Shown: positions 50,317-58,615 of the stretch, in pieces
Layout: every line of letters begins with the position of its first letter
How positions within the stretch are numbered: position 1 is the stretch's first letter
Assembly (NCBI GenBank): GCA_963169765.1
Contig: CAUJEN010000192.1
Span: 186,001 to 250,000 of the forward strand
Length of the DNA: 64,000 nt
Reading direction: 5' to 3'
DNA from: QWHO01 sp021404945
Lineage (GTDB): Bacteria; Vulcanimicrobiota; Xenobia; Xenobiales; QWHO01
The notes under the pieces: generated by a model
Database searches by the model: none
Told to the model about the DNA's origin: nothing
Seen by the model: the letters and a program-made list of their open reading frames with translations, nothing else
Position numbers and translations under genes: made by a program

Positions 50317-52314
50317 ATGGGACAGACAACGATGGCCGATCTGGCGGCTGCTGCAGCCGATCAGATGGTCGTGACTGAGGGTGGCGACGTTGACCTGACT
50401 GCGCGTCCCGAGCAATACGGGGCCGAAGACATTCAGGTTCTCAAGGGCCTCGAGGGTGTGCGCAGGCGGCCCGCCATGTACGTGGGCGACACGACCAGTC
50501 GAGGTCTGCATCATCTGGTCTATGAGGTGGTGGACAACTCCGTCGATGAGGCTCTGGCTAGTTTTTGCGACCAGATCTCGGTCGTCTTGCATCGAGACGG
50601 TTCTGTGGCCGTGCAAGACAACGGGCGAGGGATCCCGACCGCAGTCCATCCTACCGAAGGGATTCCTACCGTCGAGGTCGTGTTGACCCAGTTGCACGCA
50701 GGCGGCAAGTTCGAGGGCAAGGGTTACAAAGTTTCGGGCGGTTTGCACGGTGTGGGCGTCTCGGTCGTCAACGCCCTTTCCAGGCGCCTCGAGGTGGTTG
50801 TCGTTCGCGAGGGCACCAGCAATCGCATCGCTTTCGAGCGCGGTATCACCTCTGAGAAGATGGACTCGCGTTCCGTTCCGCCCGAGGTCCCTACCGGCAC
50901 CATGGTGCGCTTCTGGCCCGATCCGGAGATTTTCCCGAGCACCGAGTTCCACTTCGACTATCTCAGTGGTCGATTGCGGGAGCTGGCCTTCCTCAACAAG
51001 GGCCTGTCGATTGAAATCTCCGAGGAAGTGTCCGGTAAGCGTCATCGCTTCTATTACGAAGGCGGCATCGTCGAGTTCGTCAAGCATCTCAATGAGAGCA
51101 AGAAGCCTCTTCATGAAGAGCCTTTCTATGTGTGCAAGCAGGTCGAGGTGGCCGGCAAGGCCATGGTGATCGAAGTCGCGCTTCAGTACAACGACTCCTA
51201 TCAGGAGAACGTGTATAGTTTTGCCAACAACATCAACACCATCGAGGGCGGAACTCACATCACCGGGTTCCGCACCGCTCTCACCCGCGTGACCAATAAT
51301 TACGGTCGCAAGCGCAATCTGCTCAAGGATAGCGATGCCAACTTCTCTGGCGACGACGTGCGCGAGGGCTTGACAGCGGTGATTTCGGTCAAAATTCCCG
51401 ATCCACAGTTTGAGGGCCAGACCAAGACCAAACTTGGCACCGCCGAGGCCCAGTCGGCCGTGGCCCAGATCTTCGACGAATACTACAACACGTTCTTCGA
51501 GGAGAACCCTGGCATCGGCAAGGTCATCGTCGAGAAGGCGGTCAACGCTATGCGGGCCCGTGAGGCTGCTCGCAAGGCTCGCGAAATGGTGCGCCGTAAG
51601 GGTGCGCTCGACTCCAACTCGCTGCCCGGGAAACTGGCCGATTGCTCCAATCGCGATCCCAAAGAATGCGAGATTTACATCGTCGAGGGTGACTCGGCCG
51701 GCGGCTCGGCCAAGCAGGGACGCGACCGACATTTTCAGGCCATCTTGCCTCTGAAGGGCAAGATTCTTAACGTGGAAAAGGCCCGCCTCGACAAGATGCT
51801 GGGTCATTCCGAGATTCGCGCTCTGATTGCGGCACTTGGATGCGGTATCGCCGAGGACTTCGACATCGACAAGTTGCGCTATCACCGCATCGTGCTGATG
51901 ACCGACGCCGACGTGGACGGAGCCCACATCCGCACGCTGCTGCTAACGTTCTTCTTTCGTCACATGCAGGAGTTGATCGGGCGAGGTTACGTCTACATCG
52001 CCCAACCCCCGCTTTTCAAGATTCAGAAGGGCAAGAAAGTCCAGTATGCCTATTCCGATGAGGAGCGCGACGCCAAAATCGCCGAGATGGGCGAAAGTTG
52101 CACCATTCAGCGCTATAAAGGCCTGGGTGAGATGGATGCCGAGCAACTCTGGGAGACCACCATGGACCCCACCAACCGGGTGATGCGCCTGGTCACGATG
52201 GAAGATCTGGTGGAAGCCGACGAGATTTGCTCCAAGCTGATGGGAGACGAAGTCGCCCCTCGTCGCGAGTTTATCGTTCAGTACGCCCGAGACGTCAAGA
52301 ATCTCGACATCTAA
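50317..52314 (+). CDS. gyrB: DNA gyrase subunit B
   Basis: ATPase subunit of gyrase, which supercoils DNA with GyrA. 665 residues from ATG 50317. The GHKL ATPase motifs are VYEVVDNSVDEALA, VQDNGRGIPTAVHP and SGGLHGVGVSVVNAL; the Toprim motifs are IYIVEGDSAGGSAKQGRDRH and MTDADVDGAHIRTLLLTFFF; the C-terminal tail is AIQRYKGLGEMDAEQLWETT-like. GGGAGG lies 10 bases before 50317; ATG 50296 and 50308 are less likely alternatives. gyrA follows after 18 bases, in an operon. Confidence 0.97.
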   Translation: MGQTTMADLAAAAADQMVVTEGGDVDLTARPEQYGAEDIQVLKGLEGVRRRPAMYVGDTTSRGLHHLVYEVVDNSVDEALASFCDQISVVLHRDGSVAVQDNGRGIPTAVHPTEGIPTVEVVLTQLHAGGKFEGKGYKVSGGLHGVGVSVVNALSRRLEVVVVREGTSNRIAFERGITSEKMDSRSVPPEVPTGTMVRFWPDPEIFPSTEFHFDYLSGRLRELAFLNKGLSIEISEEVSGKRHRFYYEGGIVEFVKHLNESKKPLHEEPFYVCKQVEVAGKAMVIEVALQYNDSYQENVYSFANNINTIEGGTHITGFRTALTRVTNNYGRKRNLLKDSDANFSGDDVREGLTAVISVKIPDPQFEGQTKTKLGTAEAQSAVAQIFDEYYNTFFEENPGIGKVIVEKAVNAMRAREAARKAREMVRRKGALDSNSLPGKLADCSNRDPKECEIYIVEGDSAGGSAKQGRDRHFQAILPLKGKILNVEKARLDKMLGHSEIRALIAALGCGIAEDFDIDKLRYHRIVLMTDADVDGAHIRTLLLTFFFRHMQELIGRGYVYIAQPPLFKIQKGKKVQYAYSDEERDAKIAEMGESCTIQRYKGLGEMDAEQLWETTMDPTNRVMRLVTMEDLVEADEICSKLMGDEVAPRREFIVQYARDVKNLDI

Positions 52315-52332
52315 ATCGCCAGGAGCCCGGCC

Positions 52333-54936
52333 ATGTCCATTTCCGACCGTGAATTGATCCCCATCGCCATCGAAGACGAGATGCGCTCGGCGTACATGGA
52401 TTACGCTATGAGCGTCATTGTCTCGCGGGCCCTGCCCGACATTCGCGACGGTCTCAAGCCTGTGCATCGGCGCATCCTCTATACCATGCGCGAAGAGAAC
52501 ATCACCCCCGATCGGCCCTTCAAGAAGTCGGCGGCCACGGTCGGAAACGTGCTGGCCAAGTACCATCCGCACGGCGACTCGGCTGTTTACGATGCGATGG
52601 TGCGCATGGCCCAGGACTTCAACATGCGTTACATGCTCGTGCAGGGCCACGGGAACTTTGGCTCGGTGGACGGCGACTCGGCCGCCCACATGCGCTACAC
52701 CGAAGCGCGTCTGGCTCGCATCTCGATGGAGATGCTGGAAGACCTCGACAAGGACACGGTTGACTGGCGCCCCAACTTTGACGCCTCGCTGCAAGAGCCG
52801 ACGGTGCTCCCCACCAGGTTGCCCAACCTGCTGCTGAACGGCTCGGACGGCATCGCCGTGGGCATGGCCACCAAGATCCCGCCCCACAACCTCACCGAGG
52901 TGGTGAACGGGCTCGAAGCCATGATCGAGAACCCCGAGATCACCAATGAAGAGTTGATGGAGCACATCACTGGCCCCGATTTCCCGACCGGAGCCACCAT
53001 TCTGGGCACCCACGGCATTCGTCAGGCTTACACCACCGGGCGCGGCAGCATCACCATGCGGGCCGTGATCGAGGAAGAAGACCGCAAGCGCGACCGCAAG
53101 GCTCTGATCGTCACGGCCATTCCTTTCCAGGTGAACAAGTCGCGCCTGCTCGAGCGCATCGCTGAAGCGGTGAAGGAGAAGCGCATCGAGGGCATCTCCG
53201 ATTTGCGCGACGAGTCCGATCGCCGGGGCATGCGCATCGTCATCGAGCTCTCGGCCTCGGCCGTGCCCGACGTGGTCAAGAATCAACTTTACAAGCACTC
53301 CGACCTGCAGTCGACCTTCGGGGTCAACATGCTGGCCCTGGTCAACTTCACGCCAAGGCTCGTCGACCTGCGCACGGTACTGGCCGAGTTCCTCAAACAC
53401 CGCCGCGAGGTGGTTACGCGGCGCACCCGCTACTTGCTCGATAAAGCCGAGCGGCGTGAGCACATCGTGCTGGGCCTGCTCAAGGCCCTCGACCACATCG
53501 ACCGCATCATCACCTTGATTCGCAGCTCGCAAACAGGGGAAGAGGCGCGCACCAAGCTGTGTCAGGAGTTTCAGTTCTCGGAAGCCCAGGCCCAGGCCAT
53601 CCTGGACATGCGCCTGCAGCGGCTGACCGGACTCGAGCGCAGCAAGCTGCAAGAAGAGCTGGCCGACCTGCAAAAGGACATCGCTTACTACAAGAGCTTG
53701 CTCGAGAGCGCCCGCCTGCTCGACCTGGTCATTCGCGAAGAGCTGGTCGACCTGCGCAGTCGCTTCGGGGACGAGCGGCGCACCAAGATTGTGCCTCACT
53801 TTGACGGCGACCTCAACATCGAAGACCTGATCGCCGAGGAAGAGATGGTGGTCACCATCTCGCACAACAATTACATCAAGCGCGTGCCCTACGAGACCTA
53901 CCGAAGCCAGCGGCGAGGCGGGCGCGGGGTATCGGGGACGGCCCTCAAGGAGGAGGACTTCCTCGAGCACATCTTCGTGACCAGCACCCACCACTCGTTG
54001 CTGTTTTTCACCACCAAAGCGCGCGTCTTCAAGCTGAAGGTGCACGAGATCGGTGAGTTCGGGCGCACTGCTCGGGGTCAGGCGCTGGTCAACCTGCTCA
54101 ATATCGAGCAGGGCGAGAAGATCTCCGCGGTCATCCCGGTGCGCTCCTTCGAGCAGCCAGGATTCATCGTGACCTGCTCTCGCGAGGGCATCGTCAAGCG
54201 CACGGCCCTGATCGGCTACCAGAACATCCGTTCCAGCGGGCTGATCGCGCTGGGGCTGAAGGAGGGCGACGAGCTCGTGAATGCTCGCCTGACTCCGGGT
54301 AACGAAGAGCTGAGCATCGTCACTGCCCATGGGATGTCCATTCGTTTCAAGGAAGATGAGGTGCGCGCCACCGGCCGCATCGCCCAGGGAGTGAAGGGTA
54401 TCAGCCTGCGGGTAGGCGATCGAGTGGTGGCCATGGACAGCTGCTCGGAAGGTACCGAGGTGCTGGTGGTCACTCAGAAGGGCTACGGCAAGCGTACTCA
54501 GTTGGAAGATTACCGTTTGCAGTCCCGCGGCGGCGTGGGCGTGAAGACGGTGCAGATCACCAACAAAACCGGGCTGGTCGTGGGGGCCCGCATGGTCAAC
54601 TCCGATGACGTGCTGATGCTGTCCACTTCCCAGGGCACGCTGATCAAGATGCCGATGGAAGGCATCCGACACGTGGGTCGCGTGGCCCAGGGCGTGATTC
54701 TGATTCGCCTCGAGGAAGGCGACGAGGTCACTGCCCTGGCCCGCATTCCCAAGGAAGAGGACGACGAGGACACGGTTGCCACTGTCGACGACGAGCAGCT
54801 CGCATCAACGTCCGATGCCCGCGAGGCGGCTCACGAGGGGGCTCCGCCCGAGGAGGACAAGGTTTCTTCCCTCGCTGACCAGTCTTCGCCCATAGACGAT
54901 TCGTCCGAAGAGGAAGAGGCTCCGTCAGAGGACTAG
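52333..54936 (+). CDS. gyrA: DNA gyrase subunit A
   Basis: Breakage-reunion subunit of gyrase, 867 residues. The active-site Tyr lies in AAHMRYTEARLARIS; the quinolone-resistance region is HPHGDSAVYDAMVRMAQDF. The GyrA-box is QRRGGRG (about residue 530), which separates gyrase from topoisomerase IV, followed by six beta-pinwheel blades. The last 60 residues are strongly acidic (EEDDEDTVATVDDEQ, DDSSEEEEAPSED), as in some other gyrases. AGGAG precedes the ATG. Confidence 0.97.
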   Translation: MSISDRELIPIAIEDEMRSAYMDYAMSVIVSRALPDIRDGLKPVHRRILYTMREENITPDRPFKKSAATVGNVLAKYHPHGDSAVYDAMVRMAQDFNMRYMLVQGHGNFGSVDGDSAAHMRYTEARLARISMEMLEDLDKDTVDWRPNFDASLQEPTVLPTRLPNLLLNGSDGIAVGMATKIPPHNLTEVVNGLEAMIENPEITNEELMEHITGPDFPTGATILGTHGIRQAYTTGRGSITMRAVIEEEDRKRDRKALIVTAIPFQVNKSRLLERIAEAVKEKRIEGISDLRDESDRRGMRIVIELSASAVPDVVKNQLYKHSDLQSTFGVNMLALVNFTPRLVDLRTVLAEFLKHRREVVTRRTRYLLDKAERREHIVLGLLKALDHIDRIITLIRSSQTGEEARTKLCQEFQFSEAQAQAILDMRLQRLTGLERSKLQEELADLQKDIAYYKSLLESARLLDLVIREELVDLRSRFGDERRTKIVPHFDGDLNIEDLIAEEEMVVTISHNNYIKRVPYETYRSQRRGGRGVSGTALKEEDFLEHIFVTSTHHSLLFFTTKARVFKLKVHEIGEFGRTARGQALVNLLNIEQGEKISAVIPVRSFEQPGFIVTCSREGIVKRTALIGYQNIRSSGLIALGLKEGDELVNARLTPGNEELSIVTAHGMSIRFKEDEVRATGRIAQGVKGISLRVGDRVVAMDSCSEGTEVLVVTQKGYGKRTQLEDYRLQSRGGVGVKTVQITNKTGLVVGARMVNSDDVLMLSTSQGTLIKMPMEGIRHVGRVAQGVILIRLEEGDEVTALARIPKEEDDEDTVATVDDEQLASTSDAREAAHEGAPPEEDKVSSLADQSSPIDDSSEEEEAPSED

Positions 54937-54951
54937 GCGAATTGTCATGCT

Positions 54952-55464
54952 ATGAGCCGTTTGGCCCGCATCGGCTGGCTGCTTGTTCTGTACGGAGCTC
55001 TGGTGGCCATGGCCTGGAGTCGGGGGGCGATTCGCTGGCCCGATTGGTTGCCTGTGCGGGTGGGAGGGCAACTGGCCTCTCTGAACCGGCACCTGGAGAG
55101 GAATCCAAAGGATGGATCGGCCTATGCCCTGCGCGCTGACTACTGGCTGGATCAGGGCGACTACGTGAGGGCCCGCCAGGACCTGGAGAAGGCTCTCCAG
55201 CACGGTTATCTGAAGCCTCCCGTGCACAACAACCTGGCCTGGTCGTTGGCCCATCTGGGTCTCTTCCAGGAAGCTCTGCCCGTGGCCAGGGAGGCCGTTG
55301 CTCGCCAGCGGGCCAGCTACTCGTTGGACACGCTGGCCTTCGTCCAGGCGGGCCTTGGCAACCGTGACGAGGCGCTGGAGCTTTATGCCCTGGCCCTGGC
55401 TCTCGACCCTACCGACGACGAGATTCGGGCCAACCGGGCCGCTTTGTTGCGCGCTGAGCCCTGA
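54952..55464 (+). CDS. Small membrane-anchored TPR protein
   Basis: 170 residues: an N-terminal hydrophobic helix (IGWLLVLYGALVAMAWS) followed by about three TPR units (SAYALRADYWLDQGDYVRAR, YSLDTLAFVQAGLGNRDEAL, YALALALDPTDDEIRANRAA). Location outside the cytoplasm and a scaffolding role are inferred. It starts 15 bases after gyrA and may be co-transcribed. No family-specific motif. Confidence 0.7.
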   Translation: MSRLARIGWLLVLYGALVAMAWSRGAIRWPDWLPVRVGGQLASLNRHLERNPKDGSAYALRADYWLDQGDYVRARQDLEKALQHGYLKPPVHNNLAWSLAHLGLFQEALPVAREAVARQRASYSLDTLAFVQAGLGNRDEALELYALALALDPTDDEIRANRAALLRAEP

Positions 55465-55733
55465 AGAGCCGGGCATCGACTTCGCTCGCTGAGCGCGCCA
55501 GCAAGCACCTCGATCCAAGGTGTGGTCCGCTCCGCTGACCGAGGCCCGACCGGCCAATCCGAGGCAGAGCGCCAGGGTAGCGAGCTTTCCCAACCAAGGA
55601 AGGGAGGCCAGTTCATCCGCAAAGGATACCCGGGCTCGCCCCCGCCGGGGAGTCCCCTCGCGTTTGACTTTGTCGTTTGGTAACAGAATTTTAATCATTC
55701 CAGGAATGGATGCGGAGGACTCCGGAAGAAAGG
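55465..55733. other. Intergenic region between the TPR and tRNA genes
   Basis: About 270 bases with no convincing gene. A minus-strand frame beginning at ATG 55698 (MIKILLPNDKVKREG) has a protein-like start but then only runs antisense through the TPR gene. A TTGACT at about 55663 could be a plus-strand -35 element. Nothing else seen. Confidence 0.4.
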
Positions 55734-55740
55734 ATCCGGC

Positions 55741-55790
55741 GCTGGGCCTCTACCGCGACCCCCCCCCGACGGTAGAGGCCCAGCTCTTTC
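55741..55790 (+). terminator. Strong hairpin, possible terminator
   Basis: GCTGGGCCTCTACCG (55741-55755) pairs perfectly with CGGTAGAGGCCCAGC (55770-55784) around a C-rich loop, and TCTTTC follows. It could end plus-strand transcription from gyrBA and the TPR gene, or form part of a small RNA starting near 55690. Confidence 0.6.
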
Positions 55791-55796
55791 GTTCGA

Positions 55797-55832
55797 GGAA
55801 AAACGTGAGGCCCGCGCGCTGGCGGGCCTCAC
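55797..55832 (-). terminator. Terminator of the five-tRNA operon
   Basis: GTGAGGCCCGC (55805-55815) pairs with GCGGGCCTCAC (55822-55832); on the minus strand TTTTT follows at once. It lies one base beyond the tRNA-Lys 3' end. Confidence 0.85.
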
Positions 55833-55833
55833 C

Positions 55834-55908
55834 TGGTGGACCGCGAAGGTCTCGAACCTTCGACACCCTGATTAAAAGTCAGGTGCTCTACCCCTGAGCT
55901 AGCGGTCC
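55834..55908 (-). tRNA. tRNA-Lys (anticodon TTT)
   Basis: On the minus strand: acceptor GGACCGC/GCGGTCC, D-arm GCTC/GAGC, anticodon stem CCTGA/TCAGG around CTTTTAA, T-arm GAAGG TTCGAGA CCTTC, encoded CCA. Last of five clustered tRNA genes. Confidence 0.94.
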
Positions 55909-55913
55909 ATATG

Positions 55914-55987
55914 CACGCCCGGAGGGGCTCGAACCCCCAACCTACGGCTCCGAAGGCCGTCGCTCTATCCAGTTGAACTACGGGCGC
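55914..55987 (-). tRNA. tRNA-Arg (anticodon TCG)
   Basis: Minus strand: acceptor GCGCCCG/CGGGCGT, anticodon stem ACGGC/GCCGT around CTTCGGA (anticodon TCG), T-arm GGGGG TTCGAGC CCCTC. The 3' end reads GCAT after the acceptor, so CCA is not encoded and must be added after transcription, unlike its neighbours. Confidence 0.92.
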
Positions 55988-56044
55988 ATGTATTGTGCCG
56001 AGCGAAGGGCCGGGTCGCAAGACCCGGCCCCAGCCCGAGCTGTT

Positions 56045-56122
56045 TGGGGTGAGTGACCGGACTTGAACCGGCAACCCCTGGTTCCACAGACCAGTACTCT
56101 AACCGATTGAGCTACACTCACC
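56045..56122 (-). tRNA. tRNA-His (anticodon GTG)
   Basis: Minus strand: acceptor GTGAGTG/CACTCAC with an extra 5' G (position -1) opposite C73, the hallmark of tRNA-His. Anticodon stem CTGGT/ACCAG encloses CTGTGGA (GTG). T-arm GCCGG TTCAAGT CCGGT; CCA encoded. Confidence 0.93.
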
Positions 56123-56133
56123 GTCTAACGTTC

Positions 56134-56209
56134 TGGCGCGCCCAGGAGGATTCGAACCTCCGACCACCTGCTTAGAAGGCAGATGCTCTATCCCCTGAGC
56201 TATGGGCGC
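56134..56209 (-). tRNA. tRNA-Arg (anticodon TCT)
   Basis: Minus strand: acceptor GCGCCCA/TGGGCGC, D-arm GCTC/GAGC, anticodon loop CTTCTAA (TCT), T-arm GGAGG TTCGAAT CCTCC, encoded CCA. Decodes AGA. Confidence 0.94.
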
Positions 56210-56215
56210 AAGGCC

Positions 56216-56293
56216 TGGTCGGAGCGGCCGGATTCGAACCGGCGACCCCTTGCTCCCAAAGCAAGTGCGCTAGCCAGGCTGCGCTACGCTCCG
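56216..56293 (-). tRNA. tRNA-Pro (anticodon TGG)
   Basis: Minus strand: acceptor CGGAGCG/CGCTCCG, D-arm GCGC/GCGC, anticodon stem CTTGC/GCAAG around TTTGGGA (TGG), T-arm GCCGG TTCGAAT CCGGC, A73 and encoded CCA. First gene of the tRNA run, 32 bases after the rdgB stop. Confidence 0.94.
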
Positions 56294-56325
56294 AACTGCC
56301 CCCTAGTATACAAGCCCGGTGGCAC

Positions 56326-56913
56326 TCAGTCAATCAGGGCCTGGATTTGCGAGAACAGCCCTCGCACCGCCCGACCCCGGTGGCTCAGAGAATTTTTCAC
56401 CTCGCCTGGCAGCTCGGCCATGGTGCAGCCGTGCTCGGGCAAATAGAAAATGGGATCGTAGCCGAACCCACCTTCTCCGCGGGGAGCGTAGCTGATCAGC
56501 CCCTCCACGGCTCCGGGAGAGACCGTCGGCCGGCCCTGGGCGTCCACCAGCACGGCCACGCAGCGGAAGCGAGCCGTGCGGAGATCGTCGGGCAACTCGC
56601 CCAGCTCTTCGAGTAAAAGGGCGATCTTGTCCGAGTGCGGGATGTCGCCGCCGTAGCGGGCCGACTGCACGCCCGGGCGGCCGTCCAGAGCGTCCACCTC
56701 CAGGCCGCTATCGTCGGCCAGCACCGCCAGGCCGGTCTTCTCGTGGTAGTAGCGGGCCTTCAAAATGGCGTTGCCTTCGAAGGTCGACTCGGTCTCAACG
56801 GGCTCGGGGATCCCCGGGTAATCGGCCAGATCCACCAGGCGCACGCCGGTTTCCTGCAAAATCTCACTCAACTCGCCCACCTTGTGGCGATTGCCCGTGG
56901 CCAGAAGCAGCAT
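56326..56913 (-). CDS. rdgB: XTP/dITP pyrophosphatase (RdgB/HAM1)
   Basis: Cleaves non-canonical purine nucleoside triphosphates (dITP, XTP) to keep them out of DNA. 195 residues. Signature segments are LLLATGNRHKVGELSEIL, ETESTFEGNAILKARYY, LADDSGLEVDALDGRPGVQS followed by ARYGG, and GGFGYDPIFYLPEHG with LSHRGRAVR at the end. ATG 56913 is chosen since the first strand starts there. It begins 4 bases after the preceding coiled-coil gene stop; the tRNA cluster lies downstream on the same strand. Confidence 0.95.
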   Translation of the reverse strand: MLLLATGNRHKVGELSEILQETGVRLVDLADYPGIPEPVETESTFEGNAILKARYYHEKTGLAVLADDSGLEVDALDGRPGVQSARYGGDIPHSDKIALLLEELGELPDDLRTARFRCVAVLVDAQGRPTVSPGAVEGLISYAPRGEGGFGYDPIFYLPEHGCTMAELPGEVKNSLSHRGRAVRGLFSQIQALID

Positions 56914-56917
56914 GGCC

Positions 56918-57226
56918 TTACTTGTTGGAATTGATGTGATTGATTTCTGTCCAGCGCTCATCGATCTGCCACTGGATCGTCTTGATGTCCTGGCAGATGG
57001 CCAACAGCTCGGGGTTCTTGAGCGCGTTCTGGGTGTAAAGCTCGTAGACCTTGTGGGCCACTTCGCGCATCTTGCGCTCTTTCTCCTCGCGCAGGTCCTG
57101 CACGTCCATGCGCAGCCGCTGCACGCGGAGCATTTTCTCCGAGCTGCGCACGGCGGCTTCCTTGCCTTTTTGCACGCCCTTGCCGACGCCTTTGAGCGAC
57201 TCCCCGAAAAACTCGATAAATCCCAT
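56918..57226 (-). CDS. Hypothetical coiled-coil protein
   Basis: 102 residues. An N-terminal glycine-containing helix (MGFIEFFGESLKGVGKGVQK) is followed by a highly charged coiled coil (about 35-70, VQRLRMDVQDLREEKERKMR) and a helix with NPELLAICQDIKTIQWQID. No family recognised. It lies between hemL and rdgB, 17 bases after hemL, so is probably in one operon with them. Confidence 0.7.
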   Translation of the reverse strand: MGFIEFFGESLKGVGKGVQKGKEAAVRSSEKMLRVQRLRMDVQDLREEKERKMREVAHKVYELYTQNALKNPELLAICQDIKTIQWQIDERWTEINHINSNK

Positions 57227-57243
57227 AACCGTTGGTTTCTCGG

Positions 57244-58488
57244 CTAGGTGCGCGAATCCTTTCCCGCCAGAACTTCGCTGGCTGCCTCCAGGACCCGGTC
57301 CATTTCCTCCAGGGTGTGAGCGGCCGAGACGCAGGCGGCGTCCCCAGTCGATGGGGGAAGGTAGACCCCTCGGGCCAGCATGCCATGGAAGAACCGAGCG
57401 TACCGGTCACGGTCGAGCTGCGCGGTGTCGCGCTCGTCGCGCAGCCTGGGAGGCCCGAACCCGAGGCTGAACAGCGAGCCCACGGCCTGGTAGGTAATTC
57501 CCAACTCGCGCAGACCGGCCAGGCGCTCGGTCAATGATTCCAGCCGGGCATAGAAGCCCGGCTGGGAGTACGCCTTCAGTGCGGCCAGCGCGGCCCGTAC
57601 CGTGAGGGGATTGCCGCAAAAGGTGCCGGCCTGGTAGACGGTGCCCACCGGTGCCAGCAGGTCCATCAGCTCGCGACGCCCTCCGAAAGCGCCCACGGCC
57701 AGCCCTCCCGCCAGGGCCTTGCCCAGACATGTCAGGTCGGGGGTCACCCGATACCGTTCTTGCGCGCCGCCCAGTGCTACTCGAAAGCCGCACAGCACTT
57801 CATCAAAGATCAGCAGGCAGCCGTGCCGCAGGCAGAGAGTCCGCAGCCCTTCCAGGAAGCCGGGGTCGGGGGCGATCACACCCATGCTGCCGGTGACCGG
57901 CTCGAGAATGACCGCGGCTACCCGGTCGAGCTCGTGCTCCCGCACCGAGTCGAGTGAGTTGTAGCGGGCCACCAGGGTCTCTGCGGTCAGCGCCGGGGAG
58001 GCGCCCAGGGCCAGGGCCCCCCCGATCTCGTCGGCTTCTTCGCCGGCTGCGTCCAGGCACTCCACGTGACCGTGGTAGTTGCCCTCGAACTTGAGGATGC
58101 GCGAGCGGCCGGTGGCGGCCCGAGCAACCCGCAGGGCGCTGGCCACGGCCTCAGCGCCCGAGTTCACGAAGCGCACCTTCTCCATGGAGGGATAGCAACG
58201 CCGCACCAGGCGAGCCAACTCCAGCTCCCAGGTGGTGGGGGCTCCGAAGATGGTCCCATCCTCCAGAGCTTCGCGCACCGCCCGCGTGATGAGCGGATGG
58301 CTGTGCCCCAAGACCAGAGGTCCCCAGGCGCAGAGCAAGTCCAGATACTCGCGACCCTCCACGTCCCACACTCGGCTTCCCAGACCCCGGGCCAGCACCG
58401 GCGGAGTCCCGCCCACCTGACCGAAGGACCGGAACGGGCTGTTGACCCCGCCCGGGATGACCTCCTGGAGCTCCTCAAAAACGGACAT
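57244..58488 (-). CDS. hemL: Glutamate-1-semialdehyde 2,1-aminomutase
   Basis: Converts glutamate-1-semialdehyde to 5-aminolevulinate, the tetrapyrrole precursor. 414 residues. Diagnostic segments are IPGGVNSPFRSFGQVGGTPP, YLDLLCAWGPLVLGHSHP, RFVNSGAEAVASALRVARA, FEGNYHGHVE, the PLP aspartate in LLIFDEVLCGFRVA and Schiff-base Lys in LTCLGKALAGGLAVGAFGG. ATG 58488 is chosen because the family starts with this helix; longer starts to 58614 add unrelated sequence and would overlap the divergent pilC gene. Start of the hemL / coiled-coil / rdgB / tRNA run. Confidence 0.93.
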   Translation of the reverse strand: MSVFEELQEVIPGGVNSPFRSFGQVGGTPPVLARGLGSRVWDVEGREYLDLLCAWGPLVLGHSHPLITRAVREALEDGTIFGAPTTWELELARLVRRCYPSMEKVRFVNSGAEAVASALRVARAATGRSRILKFEGNYHGHVECLDAAGEEADEIGGALALGASPALTAETLVARYNSLDSVREHELDRVAAVILEPVTGSMGVIAPDPGFLEGLRTLCLRHGCLLIFDEVLCGFRVALGGAQERYRVTPDLTCLGKALAGGLAVGAFGGRRELMDLLAPVGTVYQAGTFCGNPLTVRAALAALKAYSQPGFYARLESLTERLAGLRELGITYQAVGSLFSLGFGPPRLRDERDTAQLDRDRYARFFHGMLARGVYLPPSTGDAACVSAAHTLEEMDRVLEAASEVLAGKDSRT

Positions 58489-58615
58489 TCGCTGGCCTTT
58501 GCAGCTAGACGGGGCCTCTCCTGCCAGTGAAGGAAGAGCGAGCTTGACCGGGGAAGCTATGATGGCGCCGCGCACGGGTCTTGCGCGGCGTTGTCCAAAG
58601 GCTGAGAAGGGCATT

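Noticed and set aside
51943..54672. 909-residue open frame on the minus strand
   Set aside because: Antisense shadow of gyrA. No family-like motif, and gyrA itself is beyond doubt.
54925..55698. Minus-strand open frame starting MIKILLPNDK
   Set aside because: The first 50 codons look protein-like, but most of the frame is antisense to the TPR gene and the end of gyrA, and there is no ribosome-binding site.
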